Below the pieces are notes generated by a model. It did not search any database. It was not told where the DNA came from and saw nothing but the letters and a program-made list of their open reading frames with translations. The position numbers were made by a program, and so were the translations under genes. Shown piece after piece: positions 1 through 9,611 of a DNA stretch of 27,151 bases. Each line of letters begins with the position of its first letter. The first letter of the stretch is position 1. This DNA comes from Chara braunii (taxonomy: Eukaryota; Streptophyta; Charophyceae; Charales; Characeae). The stretch is from positions 919,958 through 947,108 of the forward strand of contig BFEA01000177.1 of assembly GCA_003427395.1 (NCBI GenBank). The letters run 5' to 3'.

Positions 1-34
1 GTGTGTGTGTGAGAGAGAGAGAGAGAAGGGGGGG
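1..34. repeat. (GT)n(GA)n microsatellite
   Basis: Five GT units run directly into about eight GA units and then a G8 run. The window also ends in a compound (CA)n(GA)n array. The protein reading across it is an artefact of the repeat. Confidence 0.95.
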
Positions 35-1020
35 GAATGTGCCAAGCTGTCCGTTATGTGACTCTGACACGTGCTACTTCGTTTCTTCTTTGCGTTTTGC
101 CTTCCCGGAAATGCTCCAAGATGCTCTTATGTCAATGCTACTCCCGAGAAGTCCCCCACCCGAAGAGCAACTGCCAAGCAGATTGAATGCTGATTGTTTC
201 ATTCATACAATGCAAAACCTGCGTAACATCAGTCTCACTCCTATAGTTGGAGCCGACTTCCTTCAACTTCCCCGGGCCAATCGTCAATGATATCATCCGA
301 GCCCACCAAAGTGAGACTCACCCACACACGCATGCACTTGCGCACATAGCGTAAAAACTCAACAAGTAAGCACGGGGCATGCATACATGCAAGATGTGTT
401 GATCACAAACATATCCAGAGAACACAGCAAACAAAGTCTGAATCTGAATCTTTAGCTGCAAAAACATCAACGGGACAATGGACAGGATTTTCTCAGAAAA
501 GTGCAGAGTTCTTGCACATCACAAAACAAAAACGATGCTGCAAAGGTAATGGCTCCCCAAACAAAACACTCAAGGATAAAGGGGAAGAAAGGCTCGGCGG
601 CATATGATAGGGGAGTTCCTTCTGCTTTTCTTTCTTTTGTGCTTTTTTTCCTTTTCTGTTTTTGCGGGCGAAGCCGCAACGGGTCATCTAGTAAGTAGTT
701 GTAACGTGTAACCCATAACTGCTGGAAAGCAGACCTGACTTCGGATATGTTGCTGGCCTGCTCCATTCTCACGTGAAATTTGCTGAACGTCTCTTGAGAC
801 GTTGGGACCTTTGCAGATGCACTGGGGTCCTTCGGGAAAAGGACAATTCAACAAGGAAAACCTGTGCTCAATTTTTTTTTCTGTGCCCTTCGACATTTTA
901 GAAGGGAGGGGCACCATTGGCTACCTCAGCCAGCCCTCTCCAATTTTTTTTTACTCTATTTATTGGGGTGCGCGCGCATGGTTGCGCGTGCACTAGGCGC
1001 CACACGTGCGTAGCTCGCCC
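35..1020. other. Gene-free stretch, nothing recognised
   Basis: About 1 kb of mixed composition with short open frames on both strands, none longer than about 100 codons and none with a recognisable domain. It contains short T runs near 870 and 945 and a CG-alternating patch (gcgcgcgcatggttgcgcg) near 968. I see no RNA gene or transposon end here. Confidence 0.6.
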
Positions 1021-1035
1021 GCACGCGATGCGCCG

Positions 1036-1172
1036 GAGTATAGGGGTGATATAGGGGGTTATGGATAGTTTAATAAGGGTGTTGGCGGCTGTTCGGGGCT
1101 GTTGGGGTGGTATATGGGGTATTGGGCCCCGCTATGGGGGTGTTGGTGATATTATTAGGGGTTCTGGACCCC
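1036..1172 (+). other. G/T-rich block with G-quadruplex motif
   Basis: The plus strand is strongly G/T skewed, with at least eight runs of three to five G. The run at 1095-1126 has four G tracts of 4, 4, 4 and 3 bases separated by loops of 5, 8 and 4 bases, which fits the usual G-quadruplex pattern. No gene overlaps it. Folding is predicted from sequence only. Confidence 0.5.
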
Positions 1173-1204
1173 ATTAAAAAAAAAAAAAATGCGGGGTGCC
1201 GACG

Positions 1205-1285
1205 ACCCCCGACCAGTAGGTGCTGACCAGCCGACCGGTCGGCGGGTCGGCAGCCGACCAGTCAAGGGTCGCTGACGGTCGGGGT
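1205..1285. repeat. CCGACC-rich inverted repeat
   Basis: GC-rich block built from CCGACC/GGTCGG motifs. Its centre is the perfect 14-bp palindrome GCCGACCGGTCGGC at 1230-1243. The outer edges CCCCGACC and GGTCGGGG form a further 8-bp inverted pair. It follows an A13 run. It could be a fold-back mobile-element remnant; no target duplication was found. Confidence 0.45.
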
Positions 1286-1500
1286 GTGCAACACTGTTTG
1301 TCAGCATATTTTCTCCTTTTAACATGTCTTAAATAATAATATTCCAACCACACTGAGGACATTACATTAGAATGGCCCCAGCCGAACAATCATATCCTTA
1401 ATTCCCAAATTGGTCCAATTTATAAGCATATAAGAAAAAGAAAAGCATTAGATCGTGGTTTCCAACCCACGAGATCAAACATGCTCTTTGCCATTCCAAT

Positions 1501-1924
1501 TTAATATGACACTTTCAGCTGTCCTATATTAGACACCAATCCGCCGTTTGTCCCATTTTTGCCCACCTATATATCGCTCATCTTCTCCGGTACCCGTAAT
1601 AGCACTCCTATGTTCTATCTACTAAATGCAATTCCAATTTAAACCACCAGTACTTGGCCCAGCTATCGGCCGCGGAAGAAATTAGAGTAGAAACGTTTCT
1701 AGTCGGATGAATTTGGGCGCTCCTCTAGTGGCCCGTACGTTCCCTAAAATCGTGGCGCGCTAACGGGCACGACTCTAGGATGTACTGGTGGTTTAATATG
1801 ACACTTTCAGCTGTCCTTTATTACACACCATTCCGCCATTGGTCCCGTTTTTGCCGACCTATATATCGCCCATCTTTTCCGGTACCCGTAATAGCTGTCA
1901 TATGTTCTACCTACTAAATGCAAT
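1501..1924. repeat. 138-bp tandem duplication split by a MITE
   Basis: Two copies of one unit, 1501-1638 and 1793-1924, share long identical blocks such as TTAATATGACACTTTCAGCT and GGTACCCGTAATAGC. Without the 150-bp insertion between them the period would be 138 bp. By eye the copies are about 85 % identical, so the duplication is old. The motif ATTCCAATTTAA precedes both units, showing that the MITE landed at the start of the second one. Confidence 0.8.
1643..1792. mobile_element. 150-bp MITE flanked by TTAA
   Basis: A short non-coding element with inverted ends ACCACCAGTAC and GTACTGGTGGT. It is flanked by TTAA on both sides (1639-1642 and 1793-1796). The uninterrupted sister copy at 1501 reads CCAAT-TTAA-TATGAC, exactly the sequence expected for the empty site, so the ends and the TTAA duplication are read directly. 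TTAA duplication is the hallmark of piggyBac-type transposition, although these ends do not begin with the usual CCC. It has no coding capacity and would need a transposase from elsewhere. A related copy lies at 16170-16360 and a related end near 23134-23157. Confidence 0.75.
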
Positions 1925-2517
1925 GCCGTTCCTAACCCTTCCTGGCTGGGGCGGAGCCGTACCGGCTCTTCTTGTTCTTCCTTTTTTCTGGCCTGCAATC
2001 AACATGCCATTTGTCGGGAGTGTATGGTGGGTATGCTCAATCGCAACCGTCGCGGCAATCGTTGTACTGAGAATGCTAAGCTAGGTCTTCCACCTCATCC
2101 TTACAATGTATGTCCTCTCTGTCGTCAAGGACAGACTCATTCTTAAACCTTTTCTTATCCTCTCCTTTGCCTTCTTCTTCATTCCACACACTGTACTTTC
2201 CCTTATTTTCCCTTTGTCGTTCTTTGTTTGTCGTCTCTCCATCTCTCTTCCCTGTGTTTATCCTCTGCCCCTTTACTCTGCCTCTTTCTCACAGCGTACA
2301 AGTGGGCCTTTATGGCACACGGGGATGCGGGCAGCTCGCACTCAACTTCATCAACGTGGCGAGCCTTGTAACACGAGAGGCACGGCGAGGGGGGAGTTGA
2401 AAGAACAGTGAGAACAATGAATGGTTTCACTGTGCCCCTCATGTTGGTCGTGTTTTTTCATTTTTAGTTTTAGCGTTTGTTTCGCAAATTGCGCTCTTTT
2501 AGTTCATAGATATGCGA
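1925..2517. other. Pyrimidine-rich gene-free stretch
   Basis: About 600 bases, C/T-rich on the plus strand from 2090 to 2300. Overlapping open frames of about 100 codons exist in two plus frames because the C/T bias removes stop codons. No domain, RNA gene or repeat end is recognisable. Confidence 0.55.
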
Positions 2518-2614
2518 CAATATGTGCCAAAAGAGAAGAAAATAAATTCAGATAATCTAATATCAACAATATGTGCCAAAAGAGAAGAAATAAATTCAGA
2601 TAATCTAATATCAA
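2518..2614. repeat. 49/48-bp tandem duplication
   Basis: Two nearly identical units, 2518-2566 and 2567-2614, both start CAATATGTGCCAAAAGAGAA and end AATCTAATATCAA. They differ by one A in an A run, so the duplication is recent. It directly abuts the tRNA-like segment that follows and may be its 3' tail. Confidence 0.85.
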
Positions 2615-2685
2615 CTCACTGGGTATCGAACGAGTGACCTGCTACCAGAAAAGAGGTGGATCACTTATCCAATACGTGAAGTGAA
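2615..2685 (-). other. tRNA-like SINE fragment
   Basis: Read on the minus strand, this segment has an A-box-like TGGATAAGTGATCC and, about 30 bases on, the B-box-like GTTCGATACCC inside GGTCACTCGTTCGATACCC. These are the internal RNA polymerase III promoter boxes of tRNAs and tRNA-derived SINEs. No complete cloverleaf can be drawn: the acceptor and T stems do not pair properly. A functional tRNA is therefore unlikely. The tandem repeat immediately 3' would be the SINE body or tail. Confidence 0.4.
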
Positions 2686-2714
2686 GCGGGGCGTGAAACT
2701 GAAACGCGCCCCGC
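2686..2714. other. GC hairpin, 8-bp perfect stem
   Basis: GCGGGGCG at 2686-2693 is matched by CGCCCCGC at 2707-2714 around a 13-base loop (TGAAACTGAAACG). There is no T run after it, so it is not terminator-like. Role unknown. Confidence 0.5.
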
Positions 2715-3026
2715 AAACCCCCCCACCTGCGGCCCTTTGTGGTGACGATTTGTGCCATCCCAGCATAGATGTTAAATTGTTAATGCATGAGCAGATGTAC
2801 CTGGACTCAACCCAAGTGCAGGTGAGGGCTAGCTCATGGTTTAGCAAGCGCCACTCTGCAGTGAAGGAACAAACTTGACATTGGCTGGCAACCTGATACA
2901 CAGCTCCAAGGGATATGGAGCTTATGACTGGGCAGTAAATACGTCATTCGTGGGTAGCACGGTGTACGTGTACGTGGGTTTCACATACAGGAGTACATGT
3001 ACTCCCGCACATGACACATATACACC
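2715..3026. other. Left flank of the retrotransposon, no gene
   Basis: About 300 bases without a recognisable gene. The only notable structure is the perfect 16-bp palindrome GGAGTACATGTACTCC at 2990-3005, next to a GTACGTGTACGTG run. A 125-codon open frame crosses the LTR boundary and is chance. Confidence 0.5.
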
Positions 3027-3929
3027 TTCAAGGAAGTTGAGCAATAGCGAACTTCAGCAATCAAACAGCATCATACATATGAGTCCAGATAGTTGTGACC
3101 TCGAACCAGCAGCAGAATTGCATCACGAGATTCACCAAATAAGAACACACCAAGAGTTCATAATTGACAATGCTGAAATAGTCCCATCATCATCAACGAA
3201 GAACCAGATCTGGCGCTCGGCGCCCAGACTACATGTGGCAGATCCTATCTAGCCTACACTACGATGCCGAAAGATGACGTCAACAGCATTCCCCAAGTAC
3301 GAGCATATGGCGACCAATGTCGCACACTTGCAGCACCAGGTATGTCTCTTGCCACACTCACAACCTCGTTCCCCAACACACAGATGCCACTAACACCCAA
3401 GGACCACCCTGCGCTTCACCCAGCTTACAGCAGCGCAGCTCGGCTATGGCTGCGTGCTCCTTCCCTGCTCGCCCGTGAGAGCGTAGGCGCCAGCCAGCAA
3501 ATAGCGCAGCAGCGCTTGCGCGGCATGCAGCCAGCACCCGAATGCCGAATGAGGAGGCAGGCCCTTTGCTATATCGAAGTGGCCTGCCTGCGTCCAGTCC
3601 CAGGAAGCTTCCAGTAGGCCCCGGTAGCCCGAGGCCCAGCACGACGAGAACAGGCCTTGGGCCTGAGGTGGTTGCATGTGCCCAACTGCCTTTGGCCTTT
3701 GTTTGGCCCGGTCCCCGTATCCAGCCCAGGGCCTGCTTCACATACATTCACACAGGCAGCCCAGGGCCTGGGTTCACTCAACCAACTGGCGCTGCACAAC
3801 TGCCTGAATTTCCCTGAGTTGCGTGGTGGCCAAAAAAGGGCCCTCAGGGCCTCGTCGAGCCTGCCTTCACTTAGGGCGGCCGACGGGCTGCAAAAATGAG
3901 GCCTTATGGGGCTCATGGAGGCAGTGGCA
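3027..3929 (-). repeat. 3' LTR (left copy)
   Basis: Direct repeat of 10886-11792. On the minus strand it begins TGCCACTGCC and ends CTTCCTTGAA, where the other copy has CTTCCTTGCA, so the standard TG...CA ends are kept except for one change here. It is GC-rich, with many GGGCCT/AGGCCC motifs, and no obvious TATA box was found on the minus strand. It covers the part of the 5' LTR lost in the assembly gap (3236-3393 here). Open frames inside it are spurious. Confidence 0.9.
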
Positions 3930-3950
3930 TCGCATTCGCTCCTCCTTAGC
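3930..3950 (-). promoter_or_regulatory. Polypurine tract candidate
   Basis: Immediately upstream of the 3' LTR on the minus strand lies CTAAGGAGGAGCGAATGCGA, which is purine-rich but interrupted. Its position between the end of the chromodomain frame and the LTR start is where the plus-strand primer of an LTR element belongs. The purine run is weaker than in many families, so the exact primer is uncertain. Confidence 0.5.
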
Positions 3951-3971
3951 TTCAACAGTCCTCTGAGAAGC

Positions 3972-4499
3972 TCAGTCTTCAACCATCGGGCGCTTTCCCT
4001 TTTGCAGAGATCTCTCGTATTGAGTTACAACTTGAGGAGCGGTCTGCACGAGTTCTTCCCTGGTGAACCAGCGGTCCTCCTTCGGTTCAGTGTGATGCCG
4101 GAACCGAACGCGGTACTGCAACTTCGGTTTCGGAGGACGTCCCCTGCCTGCTGGTCTTGATACCGACAGCTCTTTGTGATCCACGATGTCATCAATGTCC
4201 ACCTCTCCGTCCATGGTTGGGGGCAGCATTGAGCGACGAGATGGGAATTGATCAGTCTCTTTGAAAGGTGCCAGTTTGGAGGCGTGAAAGACAGGGTAAG
4301 TACGAAGATGACCAGGGATCCGAATAACATAAGATGGCCCATCCGGATCTGTCCTGACGATGTCCAAGACTTCCCAAGGTCCAAAGTACTGGGGCATGAG
4401 TTTGCGGGAGATCCCGTACCCCTGTCCCAGTTCTGAAGACTTAACCCAGACCCTATCCCCAACTTGAAATGTAGAAGGCCGGCGGTGTCTATTTTCAGA
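3972..4499 (-). pseudogene. Integrase C-terminus plus chromodomain
   Basis: This continues the integrase frame after an in-frame TAG at 4502-4500; the first ATG in it gives 141 residues from 4397. Between the stop and that ATG the frame stays open and shows the FQVGDRVWV motif of gypsy integrase tails. From the ATG come the GPWEVLDIV and YPVFHASKLAPF motifs (the GPY/F module, residues 6-45), then a chromodomain at residues 64-127 (EVDIDDIVDHKEL ... YRVRFRHH ... EDRWF ... ELV). Chromodomains direct integration to particular chromatin. The first and third aromatic cage positions and the usual VKW tryptophan are replaced (F99 instead of W), as in group II chromodomains. The basic tail KGKRP follows. 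It is separated from integrase only by the nonsense codon. Confidence 0.85.
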
Positions 4500-5618
4500 C
4501 TATATCATTGCAGCCTGCGCCTTTTGCATTTGTTCTACAGCCTGCTGCATCTTTTGTTCATAGCGGTAAGCAAATTCTAAGGTACCTGGTGCAGCTGCTG
4601 ACTGATTCTCAGGAAGGAGAAAGTCCAAGAGTAGTCTAGGCTTGAAAGTCAGTAGCAAACCGTTCGGGCTCACCCTGGTGGCGCTGTGTACCGCATTGTT
4701 ATACGGACTGGCGATGAGTGCAAGCTTCTCATCCCAGTCCACCTGGTTGGGCTTGATGTAATGCCTCAACAGGTGTTGTACAACGCGGTTCAGTTGCTCG
4801 GCCTGGCCGTTGGCCTTTGGGTGATTCCCAAAAGTCATTTGCAACCGAGTTCCCTGTTCTGCAGCAGCGACCTTCCACAGTTCGCTGGTAAATCGGACAT
4901 CCCTGTCACTGATTATGGATTTCGGTAGGCCAAAATCCCTGACCCAGTTCTCTTTAAACATTCTAATCACGTACTCCGTCTTTGCTGTTTTCGGCATTGC
5001 TATTAACCTAGCATACTTACTAAATCTATCCACGATGACGAAGATGTGACGCATCCCACTCTTGCTGGTGATTAGAGTGTCCATGAAATCCATGGACAGA
5101 CTCTCACCAGGCCGTTCCGGAATCGGAAGGGGCTTCAGAAGCCCAAGAGGAGCCTGAGTACGTGGGTTGTCCCGTTGACAAACTTGACAAGTCTCAACGT
5201 AAAGCTGGGCATCTCGCATCATCGTGGGCCACCAGACCCGCTGCAACAAGTTGGCTGCGGTCTTTTTATACCCAAAATGGCCGGTGGCATCATGACACTC
5301 ACCTAAAAACAAACCACGCAAAGACTCGCTATTGGGAACACACAATCGTTTATTCCCTGCCTTCTCAAGGAATAGCAAGCCATTGACCAACTCAAACTCG
5401 GCAGAGGTCTTCTTGTCCTTTGCCTGAAGTCTGCGTATGATCTCAAACATGAACTGGTCCTCACGATAGGCTTCCACCAAGGACCGAGTAACATGGTCCG
5501 TCAGATCGAACTCAGTAATCAGCGCACCTGAGAAATCAGGTCTACGCGACAAGGCATCCGCAACCTTGTTGTACTCCCCTTTCAGATACTGAGGGTCAAA
5601 GTCATACTGCTGAATGAC
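4500..5618 (-). pseudogene. Integrase (zinc-binding and DDE catalytic core)
   Basis: The frame is open for more than 350 codons after a TAA at 5621 and ends at TAG 4502. Counting from the TTG codon at 5552, H87-H92-C122-C125 form the HHCC zinc finger. D155 (SMDFMDTL), D216 (IISDRDVRF) and E252 (ANGQAEQLNR) form the catalytic triad, with 35 residues between the second Asp and the Glu, so the DD35E geometry is intact. The enzyme trims and joins element cDNA ends to host DNA in the nucleus. It would normally be cut from a pol polyprotein; here it is separated from reverse transcriptase by a frameshift and a stop and has lost its tail to a premature TAG. The core itself looks undamaged. Confidence 0.92.
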
Positions 5619-5735
5619 TTAAATCCAACGCTTGAGTGCATCAGAAAGTACAGGCTGGGTTCTCATCCATCTCAGGGTCTGATGATCAGTCCTGAGGATG
5701 AAGAATCTCCCAAGGAGATAGTGTCTCCAATGGGT
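5553..5735 (-). pseudogene. RNase H C-terminal half, out of frame
   Basis: In the integrase frame, upstream of the TAA at 5621-5619, the sequence reads LGRFFILRTDHQTLRWM; after the stop it reads VIQQYDFDPQYLKGEYN and then VADALSRR. These are the standard third-Asp (TDHQ) and tether motifs between RNase H and integrase of gypsy elements. The preceding RT/RNase H frame leaves register near 5735, where codons usually present between ELYA and HWRHYLLGR are missing. A small deletion of non-triplet length is the simplest reading. The segment therefore carries one frameshift and one nonsense codon (probably GAA to TAA). Confidence 0.82.
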
Positions 5736-7679
5736 CATAGAGTTCCTTCTCATAGGTGGACTTAGCCAACTTCTGAGACGACATTTTCTTGGACATGTAC
5801 TCTACAGGCCTCAACTTTGGCCCCTCCTGCTGCACGAGGACGGCGCCAATGCCATATTGATTGGTATCCATGGTGACTATAAACGGCTTGTCAGGATCAG
5901 GAAGTTTCAAGACCTCGTAGTGCGTCAACGCATGCTTCAGATGTCTGAAAGCTGCCTCGCACTCGTCTGTCCACTCCCATGGGGTGTCAAGGCGGGTCAG
6001 ATCAGTCAAAGGAGCGGCCACTGTGCTATAGTTCTTAACGAAAGTCCTATAGTAGTCTGTGATTCCTAAGAAAGATCTCATCTCAGTGACAAACTGAGGA
6101 CGTGGCCAATCACGAATGCTGGCCACCTTCACGTCATCGAGCTTCAAACCTTCCGCGGAGATCTCATGACCCAAGTACAAGACACGGGTGCGGCCAAACT
6201 CGCACTTCTCTCCGTTGATCTTAAACTTGTGCTGTCGCAGGAGACTGAGGACTTTGTCCAAATGTGCAACGTGCTCCTCGACAGTCTTACTAAAAAAACG
6301 TATGTCATCGAGGTACACGATGACAAACTTATCCAAGTAGTCATGGAATATCCGATTCATAGCGTGCTGAAAGGTTCCAGGAGCATTGCAAAGGCCGAAA
6401 GGCATCGCCACAAACTCGTACAGACCGTACCTGGTCTGGAAGGCGGTTTTGTGTCGATCCTTGGGCCGGATTGCAATCTGATCGTACTCGGACTTCAGAT
6501 CTATCTTACTGAAGTACCGACACCCTTGCACTCTATCTAACAAATCATCGATGCGCGGTAGGGGCTCTCTATTCTTTACAGTGATGGCATTGAGGCCCCT
6601 ATAGTCAATGCACATCCTAAGTGTACCCTCCTCCTTCTTACGTACAAATAGTACTGGAGACCCATAAGGAGAGACACTCGGCCGGATCCAACCCTTCTCT
6701 ACGAGTTCCTTGAGTTGGCGGCGAAGCTCGTCAAGCTCGCCTGGAGACATCCGATAGATCCTACCCTTCGGGATACTAGACCCTGGGATAATCTCTATCG
6801 CGTGGACGACCTCCCTCTCAACAACCCCTGTTGGCTCTTCAAATAGATCAGGGTACTTAGCAACTACTCCCTCTATCTCCGGTGACATTTTCACCGGCTC
6901 GCCTGCAGCAGAGACATAGACTAAATACATACCCTCCTCCTGATTTTGCTTATAACAATTGTAGAACGCGGCCGCACACATGCACCCATAGGACTCAATC
7001 AGACTACTAGCTTTGAACTTGTGTAATCTGGCGGTCCCTCCACCTGGCAAATTGTGTTTGACCACTTTTCGGTCCCAGTCAAACTGGGGCTGTGCCATAG
7101 AGAGGTAGTACATACCTAGTAACATATCCATTGGGAGCTCGTCACTCACTAGGAACGAGACACGATGTCTCAAGTTCCCTCCCGGGTACGGGAAACAACA
7201 CTCAACATCTTGGAGGTAGTCATTGACTACCATGCGCTGTTTGTTGGCACAAGTCGACTCCACAGGTCGACTCAGGCGCTGCACTCGCCCCTGTAAACGC
7301 AGCTTCTCAACGTACGCGCGACTGATAAAGTTTCTAGTCGAGCAAGTGTCATAATAGGCCCCGGCCTTGCGGCCGCCAATGACAACCTCGCTGACGAACA
7401 TCTCACCCTTAGGGGCTTTGACTAGGGCCGTCCAAGAAGCTAGTGGGTCTGATCTAGACCACTCCACCTCTAGCTCCTCTAAGTACTCAAACACATTCAT
7501 CGAACAAAGGCTCGATGGGTCTGAACGTGTTTGTGGGACGATGCTGAAGTCAGTAGCTTGGGCCATCTCTTGAGATGGTGAGGGTGTCTCCACCACCTCG
7601 ACCCTAGCATAAACACCTACTATGCCTACTGGCCCGACGTGTTTTCCGGAGCACTGCCAGAAGTACTGGCAACATTGCT
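5686..7679 (-). pseudogene. Pol: protease, reverse transcriptase, RNase H
   Basis: The frame is open from 7679 to 5686; the first usual start (GTG, 7596) gives 636 residues. The retropepsin-like protease has D83 in YYDTCSTRNFIS and the second motif DMLLGMYYL near 157-165; the active-site triplet is DTC rather than the usual DTG/DSG. Reverse transcriptase spans about 276-450: motif A FSKIDLKSEYDQ with D366, motif B GLCNAPGTFQ, and motif C YLDD with D430/D431. After motif C comes IRFFSK where ILIFSK is common. The thumb/connection has YLGHEIS and RSFLGITDYYR. RNase H begins PFIVTMDTNQYGIGAVLVQQ (D577) with E616 in STYEKELY; then the frame is lost. The frame lies at -1 to gag and overlaps it by about 50 bases. 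Confidence 0.93.
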
Positions 7680-8657
7680 ACCAACGGGCTGAGAGGATCC
7701 CAACACCTGCTCCATCGTAGGCGGGATCTTTTCGGTTACCTTCTTATTGCGACACTTGTACTGACTATGGCCGTATTGACCACAACGAATACAGGCCTGC
7801 CGTGAGTACTGGTCTCTCCACACGTCCTCAGTGATACCCGCTTTCTCCCATGGAGGAGCGTTGGGGTCAACTTGACTCCTGGACCGGGAGCCTCCGCGGC
7901 GTCTACCGGTCGCCTTACCTTTCTGAGCAACGACAACGACTACTCCACCCTCTGAAGTTTCTACGCTGCCCCCCTCTGAACCTAGTCCCTCGTGGAAGTG
8001 TTCGTCTACTTCGATAGTGGAACCATCATTATCGACAAACATTAAGCGACCCTTCGCCTTCCAGTTAGGAGGCAGTGTCTTCTTCCTCCCATCCGTACTG
8101 GGTGCCTGTCCATGCCCTATCTTAGCTTCAAGGTCTAGGGCCATCTTGCTGAACGAAGGAAAGTTGTGCATATTGATGTTGGCCTGTCTTGCCAACTGGT
8201 TCCTGAGAGGCCGAGAAAAGCATCTCAAGTACGAGGTAAGCAGGACCTGGGGGTCATAGCGCACCCCTGGGACACAGATCAAATGCTCAACAACTTCGGT
8301 GGCTTCCCTTACTGACTTGAACTGCCGCATGTGCAGTGTCAGGATCGCATCAGTGGCCCTTTGGGCCTCCTGAGGATCATGCCACCTCTCTTCCACCATC
8401 TTCAGGAAGTCCTCCAATTTTTGGGAGGCTGCCCAAGCGCGGAAGTCATGACCATACCCCTGGAGCTGCACTAAACCACTCAACCATCTTGCTGCACTAC
8501 CCTCTAGGTAGGAAGCAGCCACAAACACGTCTTCGTGCGGCAAGGTAAGTTTACACCTGACATAGACTGGCATTGACCTCAACCATGTGTCGAGGTCTTC
8601 GCCTCTCGTGTCCCCTGTGAAGGGTTTCGGAGCGGCGATGGCTGTCTTTGGAACCCA
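7626..8657 (-). pseudogene. Gag C-terminal part: capsid-like region and CCHC knuckle
   Basis: The open frame follows a TAG at 8660 and ends with TAG at 7628-7626. It shows the retrotransposon capsid pattern: FTGDTRGEDLDTWLRSM, YLEGSAARWLSGL, then a helical region (WHDPQEAQRATDAI ... LRNQLARQANIN). Counting from TTG 8582, C264-C267-H272-C277 form a CX2CX4HX4C zinc knuckle that would bind element RNA during particle assembly. A basic RS-rich stretch (TGRRRGGSRSRSQ) precedes it. The stop at 8660 falls inside a Q-rich tract and probably arose from CAG. Pol follows in the -1 frame. Confidence 0.88.
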
Positions 8658-9611
8658 CTATTGTTGTCCCGGTCGCTGCACCACTCCGGGCTGTGGACCC
8701 GGTGATAAAGGCTGTTGTGCTAGCTGCTGAGGCTGTGTGCCCTGCGGCTGCACAGGCTGCGAGACAGCAGGCTGCGTGGTGACTACAACCTGGGACGGAG
8801 TTGGGTGGACACTGTCTGAACAGGAACCTGCAAACTAGTCCTTGCTGATACCCCTCCTGACAGCGGCATGCCCAGGGAAACGATTGCAACCGATGACGGG
8901 GCTGCATATGGGAATACCCCTGTCACCGGTGGGACAGAAAAAGGAGGATATGGCACGGGCCAGGCACCAGGCCCGGCTGGTGATGGTACCGCCTGAGTAC
9001 GCCCTGCGAGAACGGCTAGTCTCTGTTGGATATCCTGAAGGATGGTAGTCTGGTGCTCCTGCATCTCTATTACGCCTAGCAGGGCCCTCCTAACTACCCT
9101 CACATCATCATCCATGTTCGTCAGGTCCATCGTCTCTAACTCCTCGATGTCTGCCCCTCTCCGCTGCATCCTGGCTCTTCTTCTAATCATCTTTTCCTTC
9201 TCCGCTTTTATCTGTCCTAATGCCTGCTGTAACTGTGCCTCCCGCAGGGCTGCCTGCTGGATGGCGACATCCTCTGGGCTCAACACTACTGCCTGGCTTG
9301 CCATAACGCCAGTGGACTGACTCACGGTCTGCGCGACCGTTGACCCGACTATACCTGAACTGCTGGCCTGGGAAGTCTGCTGCGCAGAAGTGACCATAGC
9401 GGAAGTGGCCATGGCTGCTGTAGCAGCGGCCTCGCTAGCGAAAGCCCTGTTGGCCTCGGCTGCTGTAGCTATCCTCTGCTGCTGCTGCCTCTCCCTAAGC
9501 TGGCGGAACAGAATCCTATCACCCTCCGGTCCTAAGGACACGTGGGCTATCGGGGCGTCTAGCTGATCACAAGATCCGGTCGTCCGGTGGTGTGTCCTCC
9601 CTGTCGCTCAT
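8658..9611 (-). pseudogene. Gag N-terminal part, twice frameshifted
   Basis: An ATG at 9611 opens MSDREDTPPDDRIL and hits TGA after about 14 codons. A different frame then runs from about 9570 to 8783 (252 codons from GTG 9541). From about 8800 the first frame is needed again, through a P/Q-rich stretch (SQVVVTTQPAVSQPVQPQG) that reaches the TAG at 8660. Two small indels, near 9570 and 8800, restore a single reading from the ATG to the capsid part. Features in order: Q-rich helix (RQLRERQQQQR), an A/S/T-rich linker, a charged coiled-coil-like helix (residues about 92-135 of the 252), a second helix (HQTTILQDIQQRLAVL) and a P/G-rich linker. The gag assignment rests on position and continuity; no conserved domain is visible in this half. 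Confidence 0.7.

Noticed and set aside
3264-4462. Several open frames of 77-145 codons in and beside the 3' LTR
   Set aside because: They lie in the GC-rich LTR or in shadow frames of the integrase/chromodomain, and several are repeated in the other LTR.
7641-7647. Strong -1 slippery heptamer
   Set aside because: GGAAAAC does not fit the X XXY YYZ rule and no clear downstream pseudoknot was identified; kept only as a weak note.
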